A stretch of 64,000 nt of DNA from Pseudomonas sp. L5B5. GTDB lineage: Bacteria; Pseudomonadota; Gammaproteobacteria; Pseudomonadales; Pseudomonadaceae. The stretch lies in assembly GCF_020520285.1 (NCBI RefSeq), contig NZ_CP084742.1:806001-870000 (forward strand), written 5' to 3'. The stretch's first letter is position 1, and every line of letters begins with the position of its first letter. A program made the position numbers and the translations under genes. Under the pieces are notes generated by a model. The model made no database searches and was not told where the DNA came from. It saw only the letters and a list, made by a program, of their open reading frames with translations. Positions 25,283 through 33,880 of this stretch are shown here, piece by piece.

Positions 25283-25915
25283 TCAATCGGGGCGCCAGCG
25301 CTCTCCACGATTGTTGCCGGTGCCCTTGTAGCCGCCGTAGCCATCCGGTTCCCAGCCACCGCCGGCATTGTCCCCGGTGCCGATGAAACCGCCACGGCCA
25401 TCGGACTCCAGCCCCCTGCCCTGGTTCTTGCCAGTACCGGTGTAGCCGCCACGCCCATCGGAGACATAACCACGCTTGCGGTTCTCGCCCGTTCCCTCGT
25501 ATCCGCCCTTGCCATCGGACACCCAGCCACCCGAGGCACTGCCTTCCCCCCTAAAGGCACCCTTGCCATCGGACTTGTAGTCTTCGCCGTAGTTGGTGCC
25601 GGTACCCGTATAACCACCCGAACCATCCGGGGTGAAACCGGCGCCCTTGTTCAGCCCGGTGCCCTTGAGCCCGCCATCGTCGGCTGGAGCATAGCCACGG
25701 CCAAAGTTGTTGCCGGTGCCCCGGAGCGATCCGTCTTTCTGCAACTCGTAATCGGACCCCTGGTTCTTGCCCGAACCCTTGAAACCGCCATGCCCGTCGG
25801 GCTCGTAGCCGCGATCCTGGGCAAAACCCTGGCCGATGAAACCTTCGGCGGCCAGCAGCGGCGTGCCGGCGCCGAGCAAGGCGATGGCCAATAGCAGGTG
25901 GGAGTGTCTGTTCAT
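25283..25915 (-). CDS. Exported glycine-rich tandem-repeat protein
   Basis: The 210-residue product has a signal peptide (MNRHSHLLLAIALLGAGTPLLA). It is followed by about ten imperfect units of 18-20 residues following the pattern (F/Y)xGTGxNxGxGYxxDGxGG, for example YTGTGKNQGRGLESDGRGG and YKGTGNNRGERWRPD. The periodicity and lack of hydrophobic core suggest an extended secreted or surface-associated protein, but no named family is recognised. Its ATG overlaps the stop of the LysE-type gene as ATGA, so the two are probably translated together. An upstream frame that would fuse to part of that gene was rejected. Confidence 0.8.
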   Translation of the reverse strand: MNRHSHLLLAIALLGAGTPLLAAEGFIGQGFAQDRGYEPDGHGGFKGSGKNQGSDYELQKDGSLRGTGNNFGRGYAPADDGGLKGTGLNKGAGFTPDGSGGYTGTGTNYGEDYKSDGKGAFRGEGSASGGWVSDGKGGYEGTGENRKRGYVSDGRGGYTGTGKNQGRGLESDGRGGFIGTGDNAGGGWEPDGYGGYKGTGNNRGERWRPD

Positions 25916-26574
25916 GCCGTATCGATATCCTTGGAGCGCAAGAATCCTTGGCCTGCTGGACCGCAGCGGGACATCGCCATCCAGCCGGCGCAACCGGTCA
26001 TGATCCCGGCCGAGGTGCGGTTCAGGCGCTGCATGGCCCGGGGCGACTGGATCGCCCGCTTGATCCGCGCCCCGGTCACCAGGTACGCCAGTTGGATACT
26101 CAGGTCGATGCCCATGCCCAGTGCGGTGATGAAGGCCACCTCCGGCCAGGACAGCGCCGTCAGGTCGAACGCATGGGGCAGCACCGCACCGAAGAACACC
26201 ACGGCCTTGGGGTTGCTCAGGGTCAGCAGCGCTCCGGCGAGCAGCCCGCGGCTGGCCGAACGCTTCGGCGGCTCCTCGGGTTGCGTGGGGTTCTTCAACC
26301 ACAGCTTCCAGGCAATGAACAGGATGAAGGCCACGCCAAGCCACTTGACGCCGATGAACAGGTATTCGAAACGCAGCGCCAGCGCCGCCAGGCCCAGGGT
26401 GGCCACCAGCAGCCAGAGGGCATTGCCCAGGACCATGCCGCCAATGAACGGCAAGGTCGAGCGGGCTCCACGGGATACCACCTGCCCCAGCATGGCGGCC
26501 TGGGCGGGGCCGGGAATGGCCGCGGCAATGGCGAACGGCACGGCGAAAAACCAGATCGAAGCAGTCACGCTCAT
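25912..26574 (-). CDS. LysE family translocator
   Basis: The 220-residue inner-membrane protein has about six hydrophobic segments. Near the start is IAAAIPGPAQAAMLGQV, the PGP signature of LysE/RhtB exporters. In the middle, ALLTLSNPKAVVFFGAVLPH is the second family signature. These proteins export amino acids or similar small molecules. GGGAGA precedes the chosen ATG; a longer start lacks a site. It is followed, with a 4-base overlap, by the exported repeat protein, an unusual partner. Substrate is unknown. Confidence 0.85.
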   Translation of the reverse strand: MSVTASIWFFAVPFAIAAAIPGPAQAAMLGQVVSRGARSTLPFIGGMVLGNALWLLVATLGLAALALRFEYLFIGVKWLGVAFILFIAWKLWLKNPTQPEEPPKRSASRGLLAGALLTLSNPKAVVFFGAVLPHAFDLTALSWPEVAFITALGMGIDLSIQLAYLVTGARIKRAIQSPRAMQRLNRTSAGIMTGCAGWMAMSRCGPAGQGFLRSKDIDTA

Positions 26575-26708
26575 CGACGAAATCTCCCAGGTCACTGTCA
26601 TGTCGGCCTGGATACTCGCATCGTGACGGCCACTCGGGCAATGCCCACTACAGTGCTGGCGCTGGACTCATGACCGGTCCTGGCGCGTGGACCACAGGGG
26701 ACACGGCA

Positions 26709-27602
26709 TCAGCCCCCGGCAAGAACCTCCCGGGCGCACTGCAACAAGCCGTCGACCACCGCGGAAGGCGTCTGCGCCAGGGTGGCCAAGCCCAGGGTCG
26801 CGCGCGGATGCTCCAGGGCCAGCTGGCGAAAGTTCAGCCCGGGGCGGGCCATTCGCTGCATCGATGCCGGCACCAGGGCGACGCCCATGCCGGCCGACAC
26901 CAGGTTGACTGCCGACGAGACCTGGGGCGCCTGTTGGTGGATCCGCGGGCTGAAGCCCTGGGCCCGGCAAGCGCTGACTATTTCGGCGCTCAGGCCGTAG
27001 CCGGACTTGCGCGAGTAGAGAATGAAACGCTCATCGCGCAGGTCCGCAAGGTCCAGGCGATCGCGGGCGAGCAAGGGATGACCATCGGGCAGCACCACCA
27101 TCAGCGGCTCTTCACTGAGGATCTGGAACGCCAGGTCGCAGCCCCCGGCAAAAGGCGGACGGACGATGGCGGCATCAATCTGTCGCTCCAGCAGGCGGCC
27201 GACCAGGGTTTCGCTGTTGCCCTCCACCAGGTTGATCTGCACTTGCCGATAGCGCTGCTGGTAGAGATGCAGCAACGCGGTCATGCCTTCGTTGAACGAC
27301 GCCGACTCGGTGAACCCCAGGGTCAGGGTGCCAATCTCGCCGCGCGCTGCCCTCAGCGCCCTGCCCTTGGCTTCCTCGGCCCGGGCCAGGATGTCCCGGG
27401 CGCAGACCAGGAAGGCCTTCCCGGCATCGCTGAGGACGATGCCGCGCCCCTGGCGATGGAACAACGGCGTGCCAATCTCCTCCTCCAGTGCCCGTATCTG
27501 CTGGCCCAGCGGCGGCTGGGCAATATGCAGGGCCAGGGCCGCCTTGGTCAGGCTCTGGGCCTCGGCGGTGGCCACGAAGTAACGCAGGTGCCTGAGCTCC
27601 AT
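26709..27602 (-). CDS. LysR-type transcriptional regulator
   Basis: The 297-residue regulator begins MELRHLRYFVATAEAQSLTKAALALHIAQPPLGQQIRALEEEIG, the winged helix-turn-helix of the family (residues 1-65). A C-terminal ligand domain follows (residues about 90-290, including LTLGFTESASFN and VSSAVNLVSAGMGVALVPA). The upstream open frame adds 15 residues absent from family members, so MELRH is the start. It is divergent from the isocitrate-lyase-like gene with 110 bases between, so that gene is the likely target. Confidence 0.92.
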   Translation of the reverse strand: MELRHLRYFVATAEAQSLTKAALALHIAQPPLGQQIRALEEEIGTPLFHRQGRGIVLSDAGKAFLVCARDILARAEEAKGRALRAARGEIGTLTLGFTESASFNEGMTALLHLYQQRYRQVQINLVEGNSETLVGRLLERQIDAAIVRPPFAGGCDLAFQILSEEPLMVVLPDGHPLLARDRLDLADLRDERFILYSRKSGYGLSAEIVSACRAQGFSPRIHQQAPQVSSAVNLVSAGMGVALVPASMQRMARPGLNFRQLALEHPRATLGLATLAQTPSAVVDGLLQCAREVLAGG

Positions 27603-27628
27603 GGAATGTTCTACGTTCTGATTTTGGA

Positions 27629-27642
27629 TAATTAGAATATTA
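27629..27642. promoter_or_regulatory. Candidate LysR operator (TAAT-N6-ATTA)
   Basis: TAATTAGAATATTA between the divergent LysR and lyase genes is a dyad with the T-N11-A spacing of LysR boxes. It lies in a distinctly AT-rich patch. It could control both genes. Confidence 0.45.
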
Positions 27643-27712
27643 GACATAACAGATGCCCAGGACCAAGCTTTGCCTATCCAAGCAACGACACCCGCCAGCC
27701 CTGGGAGGCGCC

Positions 27713-28564
27713 ATGAAAAATACGAGGAAACTACGCGATCTGTTGGCCAGCGGCGAAAGCCTGATAGCCCCCGGCGTCTACGACGGGCTCTCGGCGCGCC
27801 TGGTGGAGCTGGCCGGGTTTTCGGCCGTCTACGCCAGCGGCGGAGCGATCGCCCGTTCCGCCGCGCTGCCGGATATCGGCCTGTTGAGCTTCAGCGAGGT
27901 CCTGGAGCGTGTGGAGAAGATCGTCGATGGCAGCGCTTTGCCGGTGATCGCCGATGCCGACACCGGGTTCGGCGGCAGTGCCAACGTCGAACGTACGGTA
28001 CGTGCCTTCGAACGTGCCGGGGTGGCGGCACTGCACCTTGAAGACCAGGCGTTTCCCAAGCGCTGCGGGCACCTGGACGACAAGTCGCTGATCGATACCG
28101 AGCAAATGTGCCGCAAGCTGCGCGTCGCCCGCCAAGCCCTGGACGATCCCGACCTGGTGTTGATCGCCCGCACCGATGCCATTGCCGTCGAGGGCTTCGA
28201 CGCTGCCCTGGAACGGGCCCGGCGTTATGTCGAGGCCGGGGCGGACATGATTTTCGTCGAGGCCCCGGAGACTCTCCAACAGATCCGCGAAATCGCCGCC
28301 CGTATCCCCGGGCCCAAGCTGATCAACATGTTCCATGGCGGCAAGACCCCGATGATGCCGGTCGAGGAACTGGCGGCCCTGGGTTATCAGCTGGTGATCA
28401 TTCCTTCCGACCTGCAACGCGCGGCCATCCATGCCACGCAGCAAGTCCTGGCGCAGATCAAGCGCAGCGGCGACAGCTCGGCGCTGGCCAACCAGCTGGC
28501 GAGTTTCCAGGAGCGCGAGCAGATAGTGCGCACCCGCCGTTACCTGGACCTGGACCGAGGCTGA
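27713..28564 (+). CDS. Isocitrate lyase/PEP mutase superfamily enzyme
   Basis: This 283-residue (alpha/beta)8-barrel lyase has the metal-binding IADADTGFGG near residue 85 and the catalytic loop FPKRCGH near 117, with a cysteine as in lyases and carboxyphosphonoenolpyruvate mutase relatives. LIARTDAIAVEGFDAALERA and MIFVEAPET follow. Members act on 2-methylisocitrate, 2,3-dimethylmalate, phosphonopyruvate or oxaloacetate. The KRCGH loop favours C-C lyase activity. The exact substrate is not readable. GGGAGG precedes the ATG by 3-4 bases. The LysR gene divergent from it is the likely regulator. Confidence 0.88.
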   Translation: MKNTRKLRDLLASGESLIAPGVYDGLSARLVELAGFSAVYASGGAIARSAALPDIGLLSFSEVLERVEKIVDGSALPVIADADTGFGGSANVERTVRAFERAGVAALHLEDQAFPKRCGHLDDKSLIDTEQMCRKLRVARQALDDPDLVLIARTDAIAVEGFDAALERARRYVEAGADMIFVEAPETLQQIREIAARIPGPKLINMFHGGKTPMMPVEELAALGYQLVIIPSDLQRAAIHATQQVLAQIKRSGDSSALANQLASFQEREQIVRTRRYLDLDRG

Positions 28565-28569
28565 GGGCC

Positions 28570-28621
28570 CAAGCACCCGCAAGCCTGTCATGGCGACAGG
28601 CAGGGCCGTGCGCAGTGCTTG
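28570..28621 (+). terminator. Nested hairpin after the lyase gene
   Basis: CAAGCAC pairs with GTGCTTG, and inside them GCCTGTC pairs with GACAGGC around ATGGC. The nested dyad directly follows the stop codon. No U-run follows (CCTGAAAAAG), so it may end transcription poorly or protect the transcript's 3' end. Confidence 0.45.
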
Positions 28622-28647
28622 CCTGAAAAAGACCGATCCGCAATCGC

Positions 28648-28678
28648 TTGACATTAAAGTTAAGTTAAACGTTAGGGT
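28648..28678 (+). promoter_or_regulatory. AT-rich promoter candidate before the decarboxylase-like gene
   Basis: TTGACA is followed by a run with three GTTA repeats (AAAGTTAAGTTAAACGTTAG) and, 19 bases on, TAGGGT. A consensus -35 with an overlong 19-base spacer resembles MerR-type promoters, but the -10 is poor. The 20-base block is sharply AT-rich against its surroundings. Confidence 0.35.
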
Positions 28679-28773
28679 TTCTCCGACCCCACAAACGCCG
28701 CCCGAGCACGGGCTGGCACTCAACGCCGTGGGTCATCCCAACAGCGTGATGCATCTCCCTGGAGAACTGGAAC

Positions 28774-29772
28774 GTGAAACTTGTCACCCTCGCCGCAATG
28801 ACCGGAGCCCTCGTGGCTCCCCTCGCCGACTCCGCCCTCGCGGCCCCACCGGGCCAGGCCGAAACCACGATGATCGATATCGCCGGCCACCCGGTGCCGG
28901 TGCTCAAGGGCGGCCTGTACGACCGCTATCGCTCCAACCCGCCGCTGTCGGTGATCGCGGCCGAGGCGCCGGGGATGGACCTGAGCTGGTTCAAGCAACT
29001 GGCCAAGACCCGGGTCGACATGGGCTTCGAGTCCTATTCGCCGAACTTCTACTACCAGAACAGCCGTATCACCGCCGTCTATACCGCTGACCTGGCGCGC
29101 CTGCGCGAGCTGATCCCGGCCGAGGTGCTGGCCCAGGTCCAGCCGTTGCAGGTCTGGCCTGGGCGAGGCCTGGTGGCCTTCACCGCCTACACCTACGACT
29201 ACTGCGACAACGACAGCTACAACGAGGTCGCCCTGTCGATCGTCACCAACAAGCCAGGCAAATCCAACCTCGGCCCCCTGACCCTGGTGGGCCAGTCCAT
29301 CTCCAAGGACTTCTGGGGCTACGTGCTCAAGCTGCCGGTGAATAGCGAGCTGGCCCGGGTGCGCGGCGTGGTGGGCTACAACCTGCCCAAGTGGCTGACC
29401 GACATCAGCCGTCGCGAGGACGCCCAGAGCCTGTCCTACGACATCATCGACAGCCAGACCGGCAACGTCGACGTGATCTTCAAGGGCAGCAAGCTTGCGG
29501 ACCTGTCCCATGACGTCGGCATGATGACCAATAGCTTCACCAACCTGGACCACAACGGCCAGTTGGCCTACGGCTACGCCACCTCGCGCCAGACCCGCCA
29601 TGCTTCCAGCAGCAGCGCTGACGCCGTGCGCCTGATCCTCGGCGAAGGCAGCCTGTCCGACTACCTGCGTTCGCTGCAGCTGGGCAAGTTGGTGAAATAC
29701 GAGTACGTGCCCGAGTTCCAGGGCGCGCTCTATGCCCCAAGGCCCCTGGCCAGCCTGAACGATAGCCACTGA
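28774..29772 (+). CDS. Exported acetoacetate decarboxylase-like protein
   Basis: The 332-residue product starts with GTG, with GGAG ten bases upstream, and an apparent signal peptide (KLVTLAAMTGALVAPLADSALA). The rest resembles the acetoacetate decarboxylase fold: GLVAFTAYTYDYCDNDSYNEV, LSIVTNKPG, LTLVGQSISKDFWGYVLKLPVNSELARVRG and VGYNLPKWL, where a lysine near residue 190 is the possible Schiff-base residue. Known decarboxylases are cytoplasmic, so export is unusual and the true reaction is uncertain. Its own AT-rich promoter suggests independent control. Confidence 0.75.
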   Translation: MKLVTLAAMTGALVAPLADSALAAPPGQAETTMIDIAGHPVPVLKGGLYDRYRSNPPLSVIAAEAPGMDLSWFKQLAKTRVDMGFESYSPNFYYQNSRITAVYTADLARLRELIPAEVLAQVQPLQVWPGRGLVAFTAYTYDYCDNDSYNEVALSIVTNKPGKSNLGPLTLVGQSISKDFWGYVLKLPVNSELARVRGVVGYNLPKWLTDISRREDAQSLSYDIIDSQTGNVDVIFKGSKLADLSHDVGMMTNSFTNLDHNGQLAYGYATSRQTRHASSSSADAVRLILGEGSLSDYLRSLQLGKLVKYEYVPEFQGALYAPRPLASLNDSH

Positions 29773-29833
29773 CCCCAGGTGTCCTGACGTGACCGGGGCC
29801 GATCGCCAAGCCGTCGGCCTCGGTGGCCACCGA

Positions 29834-30913
29834 TCACTCGATGCGTAATGGGCCGGACCCCGGCAAGCTGCTGACCAGCCCGGCCCCCAGCAGCTTCGCC
29901 GGAGTGTAGGCGCCACCCTCGGGGCGCTCGCCTGCCAGGTGCTCGACCACGGCCAGCGCGCCACTGACGGTCAGGCTGTAGACATTGGCGGTGTGCACCC
30001 GGGCCACCTTGCGTTGGCCTTGGGCATTACGCGCCTCGCCCCAGACATAGGTGCCCTGGTCGGCCCGCTTGGCATCGTCCGGGCCGGTCACGGTCTTGCC
30101 GATATGCGCCTTGAGGCGCTTTTGCACCCAGGCCAGGCCCAGCAACGGGCGAATCAGGTTGGCCAGCCTGGCGCCGCGGATCATCCCGGCCGAACCCGGG
30201 AGGAAGACTTCGATATTGGCAATGCCGGTGGTGTGATAGGCCGTGGACACATCGCCCCAGGGAATGGTCATGGCGAGTTTCTCGCCGGCACCGAAATCGA
30301 TGCGCCGTACCTGATAGGCCAGCGGCACCGAAACGATCTTGCCGTCGCGCCGCACCTTGCCACCCTGGGCCATGCCTTCGACCGAGGTCTTGGCAGTACC
30401 GGGCGAAAAGCTCGAACGCGAGTCGAAACCCAGGGCCAGGTGCGTGGCGTCGGGCAGCGCCGCCTTGAGCGCAGCGGCGACGCAATCGGTGGGGATCACA
30501 TCGAAGCCCACGCCCGGGCAGATCACCACCCCGGCCTCCCGAGCGCGCAAGTCCAGGGCCTGGGCATGTTCGAAGACCCCGATCTCACCGGTGATGTCCA
30601 GGTAATGGGCCTTGGCGTCCAGGCAGGCCTGCATCATCGGCGCGGCGGTGGCCGAGAACGGCCCGGCGCAATGCAGCACCAGGGCCTGTCCACGGACCTG
30701 GGCCGCCAGTTGCGCCCCGTCCTCGAGCCCGAAGATCCTGGCCTCCAGCCCCAGTTCCCGAGCCAGCGGTTCGACCTTGTCGCGACTGCGTCCGGCCAGC
30801 ACCGGGCGCAAGCCACGCTTGACCGCCTCGCGGGCGATCAGCTCGCCGGTGTAGCCATAGGCGCCGTAGATCATCCATTGCATCTGCTCGGCCTGGCGGG
30901 GTTGCTGGTTCAT
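29834..30913 (-). CDS. Saccharopine dehydrogenase-like NAD(P)-binding reductase
   Basis: The 359-residue protein has an N-terminal Rossmann segment (MIYGAYGYTGELIAREAVKRGLRPVLAGRS) with the GAxGYTG motif of the saccharopine-dehydrogenase-like/trans-acting enoyl reductase group. LVLHCAGPFSATAAPMMQACLDAKAHYLDITGE then VGFDVIPTDCVA are also typical. Members reduce or rearrange diverse substrates, so the role is open. Start MNQQPRQ is chosen for AGGAG five bases upstream. The gene converges with the decarboxylase-like gene and is preceded by the antiporter on the same strand with a 112-base gap. Confidence 0.85.
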   Translation of the reverse strand: MNQQPRQAEQMQWMIYGAYGYTGELIAREAVKRGLRPVLAGRSRDKVEPLARELGLEARIFGLEDGAQLAAQVRGQALVLHCAGPFSATAAPMMQACLDAKAHYLDITGEIGVFEHAQALDLRAREAGVVICPGVGFDVIPTDCVAAALKAALPDATHLALGFDSRSSFSPGTAKTSVEGMAQGGKVRRDGKIVSVPLAYQVRRIDFGAGEKLAMTIPWGDVSTAYHTTGIANIEVFLPGSAGMIRGARLANLIRPLLGLAWVQKRLKAHIGKTVTGPDDAKRADQGTYVWGEARNAQGQRKVARVHTANVYSLTVSGALAVVEHLAGERPEGGAYTPAKLLGAGLVSSLPGSGPLRIE

Positions 30914-31025
30914 GTGCTGCTCCTGGCATGGTGGGGCGAGGCGGCACACTGCCCTCCTCGATCAGGACCCGACGCTAACCTTCAAGTCCGCTTTAGAGTC
31001 AAGGGGCCCAGGCCCCCTGCCCTGA

Positions 31026-32165
31026 TCAAGGATAGAAAAGCAGCAGCCCGAAGACCATGAAGGTGGCCAGGTGCATGAAGCCCTGGATGGCAGAGGTACG
31101 CTGGCCGTTGAAGCTCACCAGGGTCAGCAGTGCAGTGATGGCGAACAGCAGCATCTCGGCGCCGGACAACCCCATGATCACCTGCTTGTGGGTGACCAGC
31201 CCGATCACCAGGACGGCGGGCACCGTCAGCCCCACCGTGGAGACGAAGGCCCCCAGGCACAGGTTCAGGGCGCGCTGCATTTCATTGTTGAGGGCGGCCT
31301 TCACCGCCGTGATCGATTCAGGGGTGAACACGATGATCGCGATCAGCACGCCGCCCACTGCCACTGGCGCCCCGGCCTTCTCGATGCCGTAGTCGGTGAC
31401 CACCGCCAGGTAATGAGCCAGCAGGACGATGGGCAGGATCAGGCCAAGCAGCACCAGGGTGCGCAGGATCAGCTCACGCTTGTTCAGTGGGCCCTGGAGG
31501 GGCTCATGGCCGGCCTCGCGCACCTGGGGGACCTGCATGCAACCTGCCGGCGGCTGGATGAACAACCGCCGATGGCTCTTCATCTGCATCCCCAGGAAGG
31601 CTGCGTACAACAGCAAGGTAATGAGCGAGATCCCCACCGCCTGGGTGGCGCTGAATTCACCGGCGCGGGAGGTGAAGTTGGGCAACAGCAGGGCAATCCC
31701 CGTCAGCAGCACGATCATCGACACATACGAACCGGCCCCCTGGGCGTTGTACTCCTGCTCGCCGTTTCTGGCCGAACCCACGATCAGGCACAGGCCAATG
31801 ACCAGGTTCATGATGATCATCATGACCGCGAAGATCGAATCCCTGCCAATGGTCGGCAGATCCCCGGGCCCCAGCAGCATGGAGGCAATCAGGATCACCT
31901 CGATCGAAACGATGGACAGGGTCAGGATCAGCGTCCCGTAGGGTTCGCCCAGCTGTCCGGCAAGATGGTCCGCCTCGTGCACCACGCCAAAGGAGGCGAT
32001 CAGGATCGTGCTGAACAACAGCAGGAAGATCCAGCTGGCGTTCAGCGGATCGAGGGGCCCACCCAACAGGTCGTCCCCCAGGAAAAAGAACAGGCCCACC
32101 ACCAGCCAGGAGCCCGCAAGGCGCAACCAGGTTGTCAGCGGCACTAATCGAGAATGTTCGCTCAT
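31026..32165 (-). CDS. Calcium/cation:proton antiporter (ChaA type)
   Basis: A 379-residue inner-membrane protein with about eleven hydrophobic segments and the two inverted alpha-repeats of the Ca2+:cation antiporter family. The first contains VHEADHLAGQLGEPYGTLILTLSIVSIEVILIASM, the second FTPESITAVKAALNNEMQRALNL; their conserved glutamates bind the cation. It would export Ca2+ (or Na+/K+) for H+. Length and motif order match ChaA. The reading frame begins MSEHSRLVPL. No linked regulator. Confidence 0.9.
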   Translation of the reverse strand: MSEHSRLVPLTTWLRLAGSWLVVGLFFFLGDDLLGGPLDPLNASWIFLLLFSTILIASFGVVHEADHLAGQLGEPYGTLILTLSIVSIEVILIASMLLGPGDLPTIGRDSIFAVMMIIMNLVIGLCLIVGSARNGEQEYNAQGAGSYVSMIVLLTGIALLLPNFTSRAGEFSATQAVGISLITLLLYAAFLGMQMKSHRRLFIQPPAGCMQVPQVREAGHEPLQGPLNKRELILRTLVLLGLILPIVLLAHYLAVVTDYGIEKAGAPVAVGGVLIAIIVFTPESITAVKAALNNEMQRALNLCLGAFVSTVGLTVPAVLVIGLVTHKQVIMGLSGAEMLLFAITALLTLVSFNGQRTSAIQGFMHLATFMVFGLLLFYP

Positions 32166-32682
32166 GTGTGTCTCATCTTCAGTTCATTGCACAACAAACA
32201 TAGCCGGGGCCAGGTCCAGCGCCGGCTCGCGGTGAATCACGGGCTGGCACAGCCCTTGTCCGCCTTTCCAGGGACGCCTGCGTTGGCAAGCCGGTGGAGG
32301 CCGTGGCGCAGGTACGCCCGAGTGACCTGACGCAGGCGCGCAGGAACCGCCAGGCGCAGCGGGAAGCTCGCGCGCAGCACGGGGGAAGGAACAGGCAGGG
32401 AACGTATCGCGGGGATGTTGACCATGGGGCGTGCTCAGAAGCTTCGGGCCGTCCCGCATGTCGATCCTGGCCCCGGGGTCGTCCCCGGGCAGGGGGTTGA
32501 AAGCGCCTTGCAAAGTGGCGCTGCGACGCACTCTATCACCAGTGTGCATGCCGATTCCAGGCTCGAGTCCTGCGAATCCTGCGGCATTCAACCAGCGAAT
32601 CTTGTTCCTGCAAGTCGGCCGACACAGATGTACCGTTTATAGTGGTGATGGTTATCCGAACGTGACACAAGGGAGGTACAGC
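32166..32682. other. Intergenic region with no supported gene
   Basis: About 517 bases separate the divergent antiporter and MBL-fold genes. Open frames on both strands have poor starts; the one in frame with the downstream gene lacks the ribosome binding site that the internal ATG has. A short AT-richer stretch near 32628-32650 is the likely MBL promoter area. Confidence 0.4.
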
Positions 32683-33615
32683 ATGCGATCTACCCAGGGT
32701 GGCGAGGCTTCATCTTCAGGAATCGAGCACCTGGATATCGGTCGCGTCTCGATATTTTTCGGCGATCGCCATGGCAAGTATCCGGATGGTAACCAGGTAC
32801 TGATCCAGGGAACGGATACCCTGGCGGCGTTCGATACCCCGATCGTCTCCAATTTCATTGGCGCCCGGTTCGATGCCACCGAGTTGGTGGTGCTGGGCCA
32901 TGCCCACGAAGACCACATCGCAGGCCTGCACCGCCTGCCGGACGCCAGCGTCCACGTGCATCAGGCGGACTTGCCCGCCGCACGCAGCTGGCAGGGCCTG
33001 GCGGCCGCGTTTGGCATCAGCGACCAGGAGCAGGCCAGGGTCATGCTCGAACGTTTAGAACAACAGTTCTTCTACGCCCCGCGCCCCGACGCCCAGGGTT
33101 ATGAGGACGGTGCCTGCTGGGAGCTGGGCCGCTCCAGGGTCCGGGCCTTCCACATGCCCGGGCATACCGTCGGTCACACGGTGTTGCTGGTGGAGCCCGA
33201 GGGCGTGGCCTTCATTGGCGATATCGACCTGACCGGTTTCGGCCCCTACTACGGCGATGCCAGCTCCAACCTCGGGGACTTTCGCCGCAGCCTGCAGCGC
33301 TTGCCGGATATCCCGGCCAAGGTCTGGGTCACGTCCCACCACCGTGGCGTCTACACCGACCGTGAACGCTTCCTTGAGGCCCTCGCCGCGTTCGCCGGCA
33401 AGCTCGATGAGCGCGAAAACCGGCTCCTGGCCTGGCTGGACGAACAGCCACTGAGCCTTGAACAACTGGTGCAACGCGGGTTGTTGTACCCGCCGGGGTA
33501 CGCCGCGCCCTGGGTCGCCGATGCCGAGCGGCGCACCATTTCCCAGCACCTGGCCGAGCTGCAGCAGGCGGCGCGGGTGCAACTGGATGAGCGCGGCTAC
33601 TACCGTCCTGGCTGA
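32683..33615 (+). CDS. MBL-fold metallo-hydrolase
   Basis: The 310-residue hydrolase has the metallo-beta-lactamase signature LGHAHEDHIAGLHRL (H-x-H-x-D-H, residues about 70) and a second metal histidine in FHMPGHTVGHTVL (about 165). IGDIDLTGFGPYYGD (about 190) and VTSHHRGVY (about 230) supply the remaining ligands. The C-terminal 70 residues form a helical winged-helix-like tail (LEQLVQRGLLYPPGYA). The start follows GGGAGG closely, so the longer frame was not used. Relatives are glyoxalase II-like, but the substrate is not known. Confidence 0.88.
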   Translation: MRSTQGGEASSSGIEHLDIGRVSIFFGDRHGKYPDGNQVLIQGTDTLAAFDTPIVSNFIGARFDATELVVLGHAHEDHIAGLHRLPDASVHVHQADLPAARSWQGLAAAFGISDQEQARVMLERLEQQFFYAPRPDAQGYEDGACWELGRSRVRAFHMPGHTVGHTVLLVEPEGVAFIGDIDLTGFGPYYGDASSNLGDFRRSLQRLPDIPAKVWVTSHHRGVYTDRERFLEALAAFAGKLDERENRLLAWLDEQPLSLEQLVQRGLLYPPGYAAPWVADAERRTISQHLAELQQAARVQLDERGYYRPG

Positions 33616-33629
33616 ACCGGCTCGGGCTG

Positions 33630-33719
33630 CCAGTGGCCAACGCTGATGCCCACACCTTCGAACAGATGTTCCTGCATGGCAGCGTCGCCCAGGACGGCAA
33701 GCTGGGCAGGCACCCATGA
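33630..33719 (+). pseudogene. Remnant of an NfxB-like regulator 3' end
   Basis: In the +3-relative frame after the MBL stop, the bases read PVANADAHTFEQMFLHGSVAQDG and then a stop. The functional nfxB 6.5 kb away ends NTVHTLEQMFLHGACPQ. Shared N-x-x-x-HT-(L/F)-EQMFLHG over a dozen residues, with GAACAGATGTTCCT identical in DNA, is unlikely by chance. There is no upstream part of the regulator, so this is a decayed 3' fragment. It ends at the mexCD-oprJ terminator. Confidence 0.6.
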
Positions 33720-33748
33720 AAAAAGCCGGCTGGATCGCTCCAGCCGGC
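33719..33748 (-). terminator. Rho-independent terminator of mexCD-oprJ
   Basis: GCCGGCTGGA and TCCAGCCGGC form a perfect 10-bp stem with a TCGC loop. On the reverse strand it is followed by six T, a textbook intrinsic terminator downstream of oprJ. Confidence 0.9.
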
Positions 33749-33880
33749 CCCATGGCGCAGTGATTGACGTCCGTCAACGGCAGCAAGCCCGCAGGCTGCG
33801 GCTCGTCGATAGGCTTGAGTTGATGACATTGGAGACATCCGCCGGACATGCTCCGGCGGGCGTCGAACACTCACTCAGGG

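Noticed and set aside
26575..26641. Extended frame fusing the repeat protein to part of the exporter gene's antiparallel frame
   Set aside because: The repeat protein has its own signal peptide and ATGA start; upstream residues are out-of-frame reading of the LysE gene.
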